Positions 43,958 through 52,800 of a stretch of DNA of 64,000 nt are shown here, one piece after another. Position 1 is the first letter of the stretch. Each line of letters starts with the position of its first letter. The notes under the pieces were generated by a model. The model did not search any database, was not told the DNA's origin, and was given only the letters and a program-made list of their open reading frames with translations. Both the position numbers and the translations under genes were made by a program. The DNA lies in contig JAUHYD010000010.1 in the NCBI GenBank assembly GCA_030426665.1, positions 62,001-126,000 of the forward strand, given 5' to 3'. Source of the stretch: Bacteroidia bacterium (lineage in GTDB: Bacteria > Bacteroidota > Bacteroidia > Chitinophagales > Chitinophagaceae).

Positions 43958-44890
43958 TTGAAACCGATATTAGAAGTAACAGACTTATCCAAGTCCTTTA
44001 AAAAATTCAAAGCCGTCGACAAGCTCTCGTTTACGATTGAGCAGGGAGCGGTATATGGTTTTCTTGGGCAAAATGGTGCGGGCAAAAGCACTACGATGCG
44101 CATGTTGCTAGGGCTTATCTTTCCGGATAGTGGCACCATTGCCATTAACGGGTACAAATTCAATAATAGTCGCCGGTTTCTGCTGAAAAATATAGGTGCT
44201 GTGATAGAAAGACCCGACCTGTATGGCTACCTGTCAGGATGGGATAACCTTAGGATGTTTGCCACACTGAGCGGCATGAGCATCCCCAACAAACGCATAC
44301 ACGAGGTACTGGAAATAGTGGGACTGAAAGGCAGAGAGAAAGATAAGGTAAAAGCCTATTCTCAAGGGATGAAACAACGTCTGGGTATTGCCATCGCAAT
44401 GGTACACGACCCTGACCTGTTGATACTTGATGAACCTACCAACGGCCTGGACCCTCAAGGAATTGCTGAGATTCGTGCGTTAGTAATTTCTCTGAGTCGC
44501 GACCACAATAAGACGATTCTCATATCGTCGCACCTGCTGTACGAGATAGAGCAGATTGCGACTAATATGCTGATTATACACAAGGGCAAAAAATTAAGTG
44601 ACGGCCCCGTATCACAATTGTTCAACCCCGACGAAACACTAATCGAAATAGAATTACAACCCGAAGAGAACATTAAAACAGTTGTCGAAAACAGTCAATG
44701 GTACGGCAAGTCTGTACGCATCTCGCCATCGAAACTGGTCTTCAAGATGAACCCTTCCTTTACACCTGATTTGAACAGGTGGCTTGTAAACCAAAACGTG
44801 AACGTGCTAAACATCAATTCAAGACATTCTTTCGAAGCTTACTTTTTAAGCATAACCAATGATACCGCTACTACGGATAGAGCTATATAA
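43958..44890 (+). CDS. ABC transporter ATP-binding protein (ABC-2 type, NatA/CcmA-like)
   Basis: 310 residues if it starts at TTG 43958 (KPILEVTDLSKSF). No in-frame ATG occurs before Walker A, and the only other upstream candidate, TTG 43934, lies inside the -7 element; a TTG start is therefore the best reading. Walker A is GQNGAGKSTTMRML (~34-47), the signature is AYSQGMKQRLGIAIA and Walker B is LLILDEPTNGLDP, then the H-loop SSHLLYE. It overlaps the permease gene by 32 nt, so the two form one exporter. Substrate unknown. Confidence 0.9.
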   Translation: MKPILEVTDLSKSFKKFKAVDKLSFTIEQGAVYGFLGQNGAGKSTTMRMLLGLIFPDSGTIAINGYKFNNSRRFLLKNIGAVIERPDLYGYLSGWDNLRMFATLSGMSIPNKRIHEVLEIVGLKGREKDKVKAYSQGMKQRLGIAIAMVHDPDLLILDEPTNGLDPQGIAEIRALVISLSRDHNKTILISSHLLYEIEQIATNMLIIHKGKKLSDGPVSQLFNPDETLIEIELQPEENIKTVVENSQWYGKSVRISPSKLVFKMNPSFTPDLNRWLVNQNVNVLNINSRHSFEAYFLSITNDTATTDRAI

Positions 44891-45698
44891 AATATTCAGA
44901 CGACCGAGAACTTACATCAGTTTCGGAATTGTCACCGCTATTACGCTGGTGATTCAACTCGCCATGCTTTCTGATGGCAAATCTTTTATCGGCTTTGCCC
45001 TACAAGGCGTAAATGAACAGTTCGATATCCGCGGCAACATTCTCAACGGCTATTTGATTACCTACCTCATACTACAGTCGTTGCTCATACACATTCCTTT
45101 ACTTGTGGCTTTGGTAGCCGGCGACGCATTGGCGGGCGAAGCTAATGCCGGAACGCTGCGGCTTATGCTCACCAAACCCATATCACGTGTACAACTTGTG
45201 TTTGTAAAGTTTCTTGGTAGTTTTGTGTATACGGTACTGCTTATCGTGTGGCTGGCAATTGTAGCGCTTGTATTATCGTTAGTGCTGTTCGGCACCGGGG
45301 ACATGATAAACTTGAAAAGCGATGCGTTTGTATTGCTATTGCAAGATGATATATTGTGGCGGTACGGATTGGCGTTTCTGTTTGCTGTATTAGCAATGAC
45401 TACTATTGCCGCCCTTTCCATATTTCTTTCGGCCTTTACCGATAATGCCATTGGTCCGGTTATCTCGACCATGGGTATCGTTGTGATACTTACCATTATG
45501 TCCAATCTGGAACTACCCCTGTTTAATCTTATAAAACCTTACCTGTTTACCACACACATGATAGGATGGAAAGGCTTCTTCGACGACCCTGTACCCTATG
45601 CCGCTATTATGCGTTCGGCAGGAGTTTTGGCTATGTATACAGTCGGTTTTCTGGGAATAACAATGCTGTATTTCAACAAAAAAGACATTAAGTCATGA
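44859..45698 (+). CDS. ABC-2 type permease
   Basis: 279 residues with six transmembrane helices (about 20-40, 65-88, 112-138, 160-185, 192-215 and 253-272). The loop with GDALAGEANAGTLRLMLTKPIS is the conserved ABC-2 signature between TM2 and TM3 (in pieces: GDALAGEANAGTLR, LMLTKPISR). Its start overlaps the ATPase gene by 32 nt and its stop overlaps the LolA-like gene as ATGA, so three genes form a tightly coupled operon. Confidence 0.9.
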   Translation: MIPLLRIELYKIFRRPRTYISFGIVTAITLVIQLAMLSDGKSFIGFALQGVNEQFDIRGNILNGYLITYLILQSLLIHIPLLVALVAGDALAGEANAGTLRLMLTKPISRVQLVFVKFLGSFVYTVLLIVWLAIVALVLSLVLFGTGDMINLKSDAFVLLLQDDILWRYGLAFLFAVLAMTTIAALSIFLSAFTDNAIGPVISTMGIVVILTIMSNLELPLFNLIKPYLFTTHMIGWKGFFDDPVPYAAIMRSAGVLAMYTVGFLGITMLYFNKKDIKS

Positions 45699-46396
45699 TA
45701 AGAATGTACTGTGCATATATTTTTCTTCTTCTGAACGGACTTGCCTTTCAATCGTCCGCAACCGAAGCGCCGGAACTATTCGAGGTTTTGCGAAATAAGG
45801 TTTTGTCTGTTCATGACTATACGGCCAAGGTGAAGATGAAAATAAACGTCAATTATATGCGCATACCACAGCTTGCAGGAGTTCTCTACTACAAAAGTCC
45901 TGACAAGATGAAACTGGAAAGAAATGGAGGACTGTCTATTCTTCCAAAAAAAAATATAAACCTCACACTCCGCAACCTCATACCCTCCGGCGATGTGCTG
46001 GTTATTGATGCGGGAGCTGATACCATCGAGGGGAAAACCGTACGCATACTAAAAGTGGTGCCGACCGACGATGGAGCAATTGTACTTACCAAGATATGGG
46101 TAGATGAAGCCCGGATGGTGGCCATGCGGACAGAAACGACTACGCGTGACGAAGGAACGGTAATTATGGATTTGCGCTACGATAAGTATGTTTCCTTTGC
46201 CCTGCCGGACAACGTAACCATTCATATGGACATTAAAGAATACAAACTTCCCAAGGGCGTGACCATGGATTATAACGACCTGCCGGATGCCAAAAACATA
46301 AAAAAAGTAAAGAATAAAAAAGGAACGATACAAATCAGTTACCTAAACTACGAAATCAACAAAGGCATTAGCGATAGCATATTTGAGAAGGAATAA
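45695..46396 (+). CDS. LolA-like secreted protein
   Basis: 233 residues. A signal peptide (MIRMYCAYIFLLLNGLAF) is followed by the LolA-type half-barrel pattern: LRNKVLSVHDYTAKVKMKI, GVLYYKSPDKMKLER, and later RTETTTRDEGTVIMDLRYDK and SFALPDNVTIHMDI. LolA-like proteins bind lipids or lipoproteins in the periplasm. Coupling by ATGA to an ABC-2 exporter suggests that it assists the transport step, but that is inference. No LolB is seen. Confidence 0.8.
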   Translation: MIRMYCAYIFLLLNGLAFQSSATEAPELFEVLRNKVLSVHDYTAKVKMKINVNYMRIPQLAGVLYYKSPDKMKLERNGGLSILPKKNINLTLRNLIPSGDVLVIDAGADTIEGKTVRILKVVPTDDGAIVLTKIWVDEARMVAMRTETTTRDEGTVIMDLRYDKYVSFALPDNVTIHMDIKEYKLPKGVTMDYNDLPDAKNIKKVKNKKGTIQISYLNYEINKGISDSIFEKE

Positions 46397-46498
46397 ACAC
46401 ATAAAACACTTCATTGACAAAACGAAGTGATATCCTTCCCTGAGTAATTTATGATATTAATATCAAAAAATTTATTTACTTTATATCCCCTTTTACAA

Positions 46499-47365
46499 AT
46501 GCGGCGAACCATTCTCCACATATCGCTTATTTTCTTATCCTTCGGTGTGCAAGCACAACCGGCACGGGATACGTTTAAGCTATTTTTCGATTTGGGTGTT
46601 CCAACCCTCAGCGATAAGATGGAGAAAAAAATTGATTTGCTCATATACAACGACAAAATCCTATACGGCAGCGGTGTTACCATTATTGGCTATGCTGACT
46701 ACCTCGGTGACCAAAAGTCTAACAAAGCCCTCTCAATGAAGCGGGCAAAAAATGTCAAAGACTACCTAGTAAAGTATGGCATCAGGGAGATGGACATAAT
46801 GCTGTGTGTAGGTAAAGGGGAGATTAGTAGGGACCTACCGGTTACAAAAAGAGGCTACCCGACTGATCGTAGAGTGGACATTGTAATGAACAACAACCCC
46901 TCGGAACCACCGGCAAAAGACACCGGCAAACATAGATTGCTTGTGACAAGAAAGGTAGATGTGAAGGACATTAACGACATCAAACGACTGAAACCGGGGT
47001 CCTTGTTTAAGTTGAAAAATGTGTACTTCCCTGCCGATAGGCATGTAATGAAACCGGAATCGCATGAAACCCTTGTGCGACTGTATGAAGTATTACGTGC
47101 TAACCCAAACATCAAGATAAGCATTGAAGGACACGTATGTTGTATCAGAGACACCTACGATGCGCTGGATATTGACACTTACGAGCCATACCTTTCGGTG
47201 AACAGAGCAAAGGCTATTTATAATTACCTTGCAGACAAAGGGATTGACAAATCCCGGCTTTCGTACCGCGGGTACGGAAGAAGCCGCCCTGAAGTAGTAT
47301 ATGAGCAAACGGAAGCAGATGCCGAAAGAAATCGACGTGTAGAAATAAGAATACTCGACAACTAG
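46499..47365 (+). CDS. Protein with two tandem OmpA-like domains
   Basis: 288 residues from ATG 46499, where the signal peptide (MRRTILHISLIFLSFGVQA) starts; ATG 46451 would add an unnatural extension. Domain 1 (~25-130) has TFKLFFDLGVPTL, GYADYLGDQKSNKALSMKRA and RRVDIVM. Domain 2 (~170-288) has FKLKNVYFPADRHVMKPES, IEGHVCCIRDTYD and LSVNRAKAIYNYL, ending in RNRRVEIRIL. Domain 2 has Cys-Cys where a normal OmpA has TD, so peptidoglycan binding may be altered. It converges on the next gene with a 4 nt overlap. Confidence 0.85.
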   Translation: MRRTILHISLIFLSFGVQAQPARDTFKLFFDLGVPTLSDKMEKKIDLLIYNDKILYGSGVTIIGYADYLGDQKSNKALSMKRAKNVKDYLVKYGIREMDIMLCVGKGEISRDLPVTKRGYPTDRRVDIVMNNNPSEPPAKDTGKHRLLVTRKVDVKDINDIKRLKPGSLFKLKNVYFPADRHVMKPESHETLVRLYEVLRANPNIKISIEGHVCCIRDTYDALDIDTYEPYLSVNRAKAIYNYLADKGIDKSRLSYRGYGRSRPEVVYEQTEADAERNRRVEIRILDN

Positions 47366-47889
47366 CCCTGCTGCTCTACTCCGGAGAAATTTACTCTACC
47401 TGCCAACCAACTTTCCTTAAGGGGTACCAACCAGTTTTGCAACAACTCACTTTTATTAGTAACAACATTGTTAAACAGCGGCGTATCTTCATTGATATAG
47501 CCCCTGTCAGCAGCATATTGCACCTGCTCAAAAGGCAACATCTCTGCCTTGCCTTTTACCAGAAAGGTTATCATCATTCTATCAAAGAAGTTGACGTCAT
47601 ACTGTCTTTCCAAGCTCTTTATTACACGTACTGAACTATCTGTACTACACCCACTAACAGACTCATCCGTTTCGTCTGCCATTACCACAACAAACTGACG
47701 ATACAGCAACCCGGCCCAACCTTTTACCGGCGCGCCATGTGTCTGCCAATGCGCATAAAAATGATGAAGCTGCTCATTTACCTCCTTGGCTTCCTTTTCA
47801 ATAAATGCCCGGCTACTCTGGTACACCCATACCCGAGAACTATCTGAAAAGTCTGCGGGTATCATATCTTTTAGCTCTTGTAACTGCAT
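47362..47889 (-). CDS. Conserved Bacteroidota protein often mislabelled 'ABC transporter ATPase'
   Basis: 175 residues from ATG 47889, which stands 4 nt after a TACCTTTG element. The N-terminus MQLQELKDMIPADFSDSSRVW, quoted in pieces, and YQSSRAFIEKEAKEVNEQLH are typical of the family, which carries no Walker motifs despite its common database name. Sequence suggests a soluble alpha/beta protein; the function is unknown. In-frame residues upstream of the Met are not supported. Confidence 0.8.
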   Translation of the reverse strand: MQLQELKDMIPADFSDSSRVWVYQSSRAFIEKEAKEVNEQLHHFYAHWQTHGAPVKGWAGLLYRQFVVVMADETDESVSGCSTDSSVRVIKSLERQYDVNFFDRMMITFLVKGKAEMLPFEQVQYAADRGYINEDTPLFNNVVTNKSELLQNWLVPLKESWLAGRVNFSGVEQQG

Positions 47890-47893
47890 GGCA

Positions 47894-47901
47894 CAAAGGT
47901 A
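47894..47901 (-). promoter_or_regulatory. -7 element TACCTTTG close to the start codon
   Basis: On the minus strand TACCTTTG lies 4 nt before the ATG at 47889, so the mRNA is likely leaderless. Confidence 0.55.
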
Positions 47902-48016
47902 AGGAGGAATTGTAATTGCAAATGTACCGTTCAGGATAATTTGCATTAATATCTGCCATTTTATACTTTGGTAAGCAATTTGATGTAGTATTATCACATA
48001 AACAAAGAAGTATACT

Positions 48017-48706
48017 ATGATCAGCTACTATTTAGTAACGGGAATTTTCCTGGTGATTGGAATGGCTGTTAGCGCAACCTTGAAACGCAAGTTTAGGGAA
48101 TATGGGAGCATCCCTATATCTAATGGTCTATCAGGGAAGGAAGTGGCGGAACTGATGCTATTGCAAAATGGCATACACGATGTAACTGTAACTTCGGCAA
48201 ACGGCTTCTTATCCGACCATTATAACCCTACAAACAAAACAGTAAACCTTAGCCCTGATGTGTATGCCGGCCGAAGCATCTCAGCTGTGGCAGTAGCTGC
48301 CCATGAATGCGGACACGCAGTACAGCATGCAAAAGCATATGGTCCACTGCAAATGAGAAGTGCCTTAGTACCCGTAGTGCAGGTAAGCAGCTCACTTAGT
48401 CATTGGGTAATACTTGCCGGTTTAGGAATTATGGGATTTGGTGGCGGGAGTCAAGCCATTCTGCTTTTGGGCATTATACTGTTTGCCGCCTCTACTATTT
48501 TTTCGCTGATAACGCTACCTGTAGAATACGATGCAAGTGCCAGAGCACTGAAATGGATGGAAGCAACCCATCTGACAACACCCTCAGAACATGACAAAGC
48601 TGCAGACGCCCTAAAGTGGGCTGCCAGAACGTACGTGGTTGCAGCATTAGCTTCTATCGCGCAGTTGCTCTACTTTATATCAATTTTTATGGGTAGAAGG
48701 GACTAA
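48017..48706 (+). CDS. Membrane zinc metallopeptidase (YugP-like, Zn_peptidase_2)
   Basis: 229 residues. The zinc motif HECGHAVQHA stands near residue 95, with SLSHWVIL and further hydrophobic segments (~5-20, 125-145, 148-172 and 212-226) forming the membrane part. ISNGLSGKEVAELMLLQNGI and YNPTNKTVNLSPDVYAGRSI (two separate segments) are typical family stretches. The members are membrane proteins with a cytoplasm-facing protease site and no known substrate. It is convergent with the ureohydrolase gene. Confidence 0.88.
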   Translation: MISYYLVTGIFLVIGMAVSATLKRKFREYGSIPISNGLSGKEVAELMLLQNGIHDVTVTSANGFLSDHYNPTNKTVNLSPDVYAGRSISAVAVAAHECGHAVQHAKAYGPLQMRSALVPVVQVSSSLSHWVILAGLGIMGFGGGSQAILLLGIILFAASTIFSLITLPVEYDASARALKWMEATHLTTPSEHDKAADALKWAARTYVVAALASIAQLLYFISIFMGRRD

Positions 48707-48714
48707 GAAAGATA

Positions 48715-49758
48715 TTAGGCGACCATCATATTGCAGAGTTTAAAAAGCACCCGTGCCCCGGTGATTGAATCGATGCCATCGCCGGACATATTGCCGCTTG
48801 ACACTTCGTTGAGATCAAAACCGATTAATTCCCTACCTGACGCTCTCAATAAACGGAATAAATAGAATATCTGTTCTGCTTCAAAACCTCCGGGAACGGG
48901 CGTACCGGTATTGGGACAAAGCTTAGGATCAAGCCCATCAATATCGAAACTGATATACACTTTTTGAGGAAGTGCAGCTATCACTTCATCGCAAATGGCT
49001 TTCCAGGTTTCCCCTTCATACTGACGGGCCTTGATATCCCTGTCGAAGAATGTAGTAATTCGCCCGTTACTTTGTTGAATCATCTCCAACTCCTCATCAC
49101 AGTAGTCTCTGATACCCACCTGCACCAGCGATTTCATCTGAGGAACCTGCTGCAGCACATTATACATTATTGACGCATGAGAATAGGTAAAGCCTTCATA
49201 GGCTATTCTCAAATCTGCATGTGCATCAATTTGCAAAATACCAAAGTCGCCATGAAAGTCAGCTAAAGCCTTTATACATCCCAAAGGCGTACTATGGTCG
49301 CCGCCAACAACGCCTACTTTTTTGCCATTCTTTAGCCGGGTGGTAATTTCGTTGTACACCCAATCGTGGAGCACTTTTCCCCCTTCATTTATTTCTTTCA
49401 GCTTTTCTGATAGCTGTTCGTTTTCTGATACATCCCCTCCGTCTACCATACAGGAAATAATCAATTCTGCACACTGCCTGAGGTAATCGCTTTTAGTCTT
49501 TATATCCGAATCAATAGGCAACATGTAAAAGCCCTTTTTCCAACCATCGACTACATCCGGGTCGAATAAATCAACCTGCATAGCAGCATTGAAAATATTT
49601 TCCGGACCCCGGGCTGTGCCTGTCCTATATGATACTGTTACTTCCCATGGCACTGGCAACAGTACGAGTGCAGCCTCACTTTCTGTGAACGGCAACCCAA
49701 AAATATTGTTGGATGTAAGTCCTACCGAATTCGGATCAAAATCATTTATTCCTGACAT
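48715..49758 (-). CDS. Arginase/agmatinase family ureohydrolase
   Basis: 347 residues. The binuclear manganese site is complete: GGDHSTPLG (His), DAHADLR (Asp, His, Asp) and SFDIDGLDP (Asp, Asp). The family hydrolyses arginine, agmatine or formiminoglutamate, releasing urea or formamide. The N-terminal ~100 residues are longer than in classical SpeB and contain a charged insertion (~115-135), as in Bacteroidota 'agmatinase family' proteins. The substrate cannot be fixed from sequence; no hut or spe genes are beside it. Confidence 0.9.
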   Translation of the reverse strand: MSGINDFDPNSVGLTSNNIFGLPFTESEAALVLLPVPWEVTVSYRTGTARGPENIFNAAMQVDLFDPDVVDGWKKGFYMLPIDSDIKTKSDYLRQCAELIISCMVDGGDVSENEQLSEKLKEINEGGKVLHDWVYNEITTRLKNGKKVGVVGGDHSTPLGCIKALADFHGDFGILQIDAHADLRIAYEGFTYSHASIMYNVLQQVPQMKSLVQVGIRDYCDEELEMIQQSNGRITTFFDRDIKARQYEGETWKAICDEVIAALPQKVYISFDIDGLDPKLCPNTGTPVPGGFEAEQIFYLFRLLRASGRELIGFDLNEVSSGNMSGDGIDSITGARVLFKLCNMMVA

Positions 49759-49835
49759 ACTGCAAAGTAAATGAAAAAGCGGGGAGCTTTCACTCCCTGC
49801 TACATAATATGTAATAATTTCCAGCCAGGATGTAA

Positions 49836-52800
49836 CTATTGCTGCAACATAATATGGAAGACTTTGGTGGTCGTCGACGAATGAAGACTGACAACATACA
49901 TTCCATTGGCAAGGCCTTTGCTCAATTGTATGCTTTGGTTAATCCTTCCATTGTGTAACTGAATATCACCACGGTGCACCACCTGACCCAACATATCCGT
50001 CACCTCATAAACAACCCGATTATCCTCTACTCCTGAAATACTTCCTTCAATGGAGAACAAGCCACTTGTCGGGTTCGGCATAATCCGTACTTCAAATTTA
50101 CCCTGACCAATAACGGAAACACCTACACTGCTAACCCTAACAACAACAGCATCTGAAGCCGGGTAAGCGCCGCAAGGCGTATGGTTGGTAACTTCGCACG
50201 TCATCGAATCACGGTCACGGTAATTAGCATAAGTGAATGTTGCCGATGTAGCACCAAATATCAATCCTCCATTCTTATACCATTGATAGGTCTGACCAAA
50301 TCCGTTAATAACATTTGCCGTAAGCGTAAGCGGCTCACCTTTTCCAATTGAGGTACTTCCATCGGCTACAACTGATACGGTAGGCGATTCAGGTATTACC
50401 ACCCGCAATGTATCATTGCCGCTCGCAACAAGCGATGCTAACCGACACTGATAGTTACTGGTCATTCGGCAATAAAGCACATCACCGTTTACAGGTGTAT
50501 AAGTAAACGTTGTTCCGGTAGCTGCAACAGACCCATTCTTAATCCAGGTAAATGTTGGCGCGTCGCCGGTAAACAGCCCGGATGCCGCGAACGTAACTGC
50601 TGTGCCTTCGCAAAGCGTATCACCAATAGAAAGAGAAGTAACCACTGATGGCGTATGGTTTGCATTTACGGTCAAGGACATCTCGTCACTCACCGTTCCG
50701 GCTGCAACGCATGCGGCACTACTAGCCATCTGTACACTGATAATATCTCCGTAAGCAGGTACATAACTGTAAGTTGAAGACGCTCCTCCGACAGTCACAC
50801 CATTTACGCGCCAATGGTACACCGGCGATGAACCTCCATTTGTCGGTGTCGCAGTAAATGCTACCATTGTGCTTTCGCAAACTGTATCTCCTGACGGAGA
50901 TGACAATGCGACGGATGCTACAACAGGTGCAGAAGTACTAACGGTGGCAGATCCACTCATTGTTCGCATACAACCAGTTGTAATATTAGATGCTTGAACA
51001 CTATATGTACCGGTTGCTGCAATCGGTCCGAAACTGAGCGCAGAACCGGTTCCTATTGACGTACTAACAACAGTTGTACCGTTCATCAACCGGTACTGCA
51101 TACCCGCAGCTGAACCGGACAGGCCAACCGGCACACCCGTGCTACCCGAAGGGCAGAAACTTCCTCCACCTGTAACCGAATAAACACCAGGCAATGGATT
51201 TTCAGCAACTGTCGCGCTACCGATCATAGCACCAACACATCCATTTGCCGCACTCACTGCACGGACTGTGTACGAACCAACCGCAGACAATGTTCCGAAA
51301 GAAATACTACTACCCGTACCAGCAACGGCAGAACCAACTGCTGAAGATCCGGAGTACAATCTATAATTAACTCCTGTCTGGGAACCATCCAATCCGATTG
51401 TAACACCAGCAGTACCGCTACAGAAAGCCCCTCCACCGGTTACCGTATGTGCAACAGGTGTAGCATTTACGCTAATGGTCACACTTCCTGTCATATCTGA
51501 GCTACAAGTGGTAGCAGGATTTGTTGCCTTAACTGTATAGGCACCACCGTCGGTAATCGCACCAAAATCCAGAGCACTACCTGACCCGGCAACAGTACTG
51601 CCAACCAGGCTGCCATCTTTATAAAGTTGGTATCTTATTCCGGTTGATGAACCAGCCAAACGTACATGCGGTGCGGTAGTACCTGAACAATATTCACCAC
51701 CGCCAGACACTGAATAGAATGATGGAGCAGCATTACCAACTACGGTTGTTGAGCCGGTCATATTTCTTATGCAACCTGTTGTCGCATTAACCGCTTTCAC
51801 GGAATAATTACCTGCCGTTACCGAACCGAAATCAATAGCACTTCCCGTACCAGCCACCTCAATACCTGAATATGTTGAACCGTTATACAGCTTATAAGAC
51901 ACTCCTGTTTGCGACCCACTTAATCCTACAGGGACACCAGCGCCACCAACACAGTAACTTCCTCCACCTGAAACAGCGAATACATTGGGCAATGTATAAG
52001 GCGTAATATTCGGTGTGCCAGTCATACTGTTAGCACAACCGTCTGCAGATACACCCACTACATTGTAGGTGCCGGATGTATTTACATTTCCAAAACTGAC
52101 AGCGCTACCCGACCCCGTCACCGGAGTACCTACAGCGGTTACACCTCTATACAATGTATAAGTTACTCCCGACTCAGACCCGCTCAACCCAATTGCTACG
52201 CCAGCACTTCCGGGACAGTAACCCGAACCGCCAGCCGTCACGCTGAATGCAGCAGGCTGAGCATTTATCATTACATCGGCAGCTCCGAACATATCGGTAG
52301 CACAGGCGCTATGGTCGTTTGTTGCTACTACCGTATAGCTACCGGTGTCAGCGAACGTACCAAAACTCAAATCAACACCTGAACCAGAAACAATACCGCC
52401 AACCGCAGACAAACCTCTGAACAACTGATAGCTAACACCTGTGTCTGAACCAGACAGCGTTATGGCAACACCTGCACCACCCGCACACAAGCTACCACCA
52501 CCGGCAACATCATATATCGTTGGCATTGCAAACTCTATAACAGTTGCCGCACCTGACATTGCCTGTGTACAAGCACTCATAGCCTGAGATGCAACTACAG
52601 AATAGGCACCAGCGACATTCTGCAAACCAAAGTCTATTGCCAGACCTGTACCACTGATCGGCGCGCCGACTGCAGTAGCACCTCTGTACAATTGGTAGTT
52701 GACGCCAGACTGCGACCCACTGATCCCTACATTAACACCACTTGCGCCGGTACAGAAACCACCGCCACCAACAACATCATACGTAACGGGTTGTGCAAAA

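Noticed and set aside
47362..47889. ABC transporter ATPase function for this gene
   Set aside because: The family often bears this name, but no Walker A, Walker B or signature motif is present.
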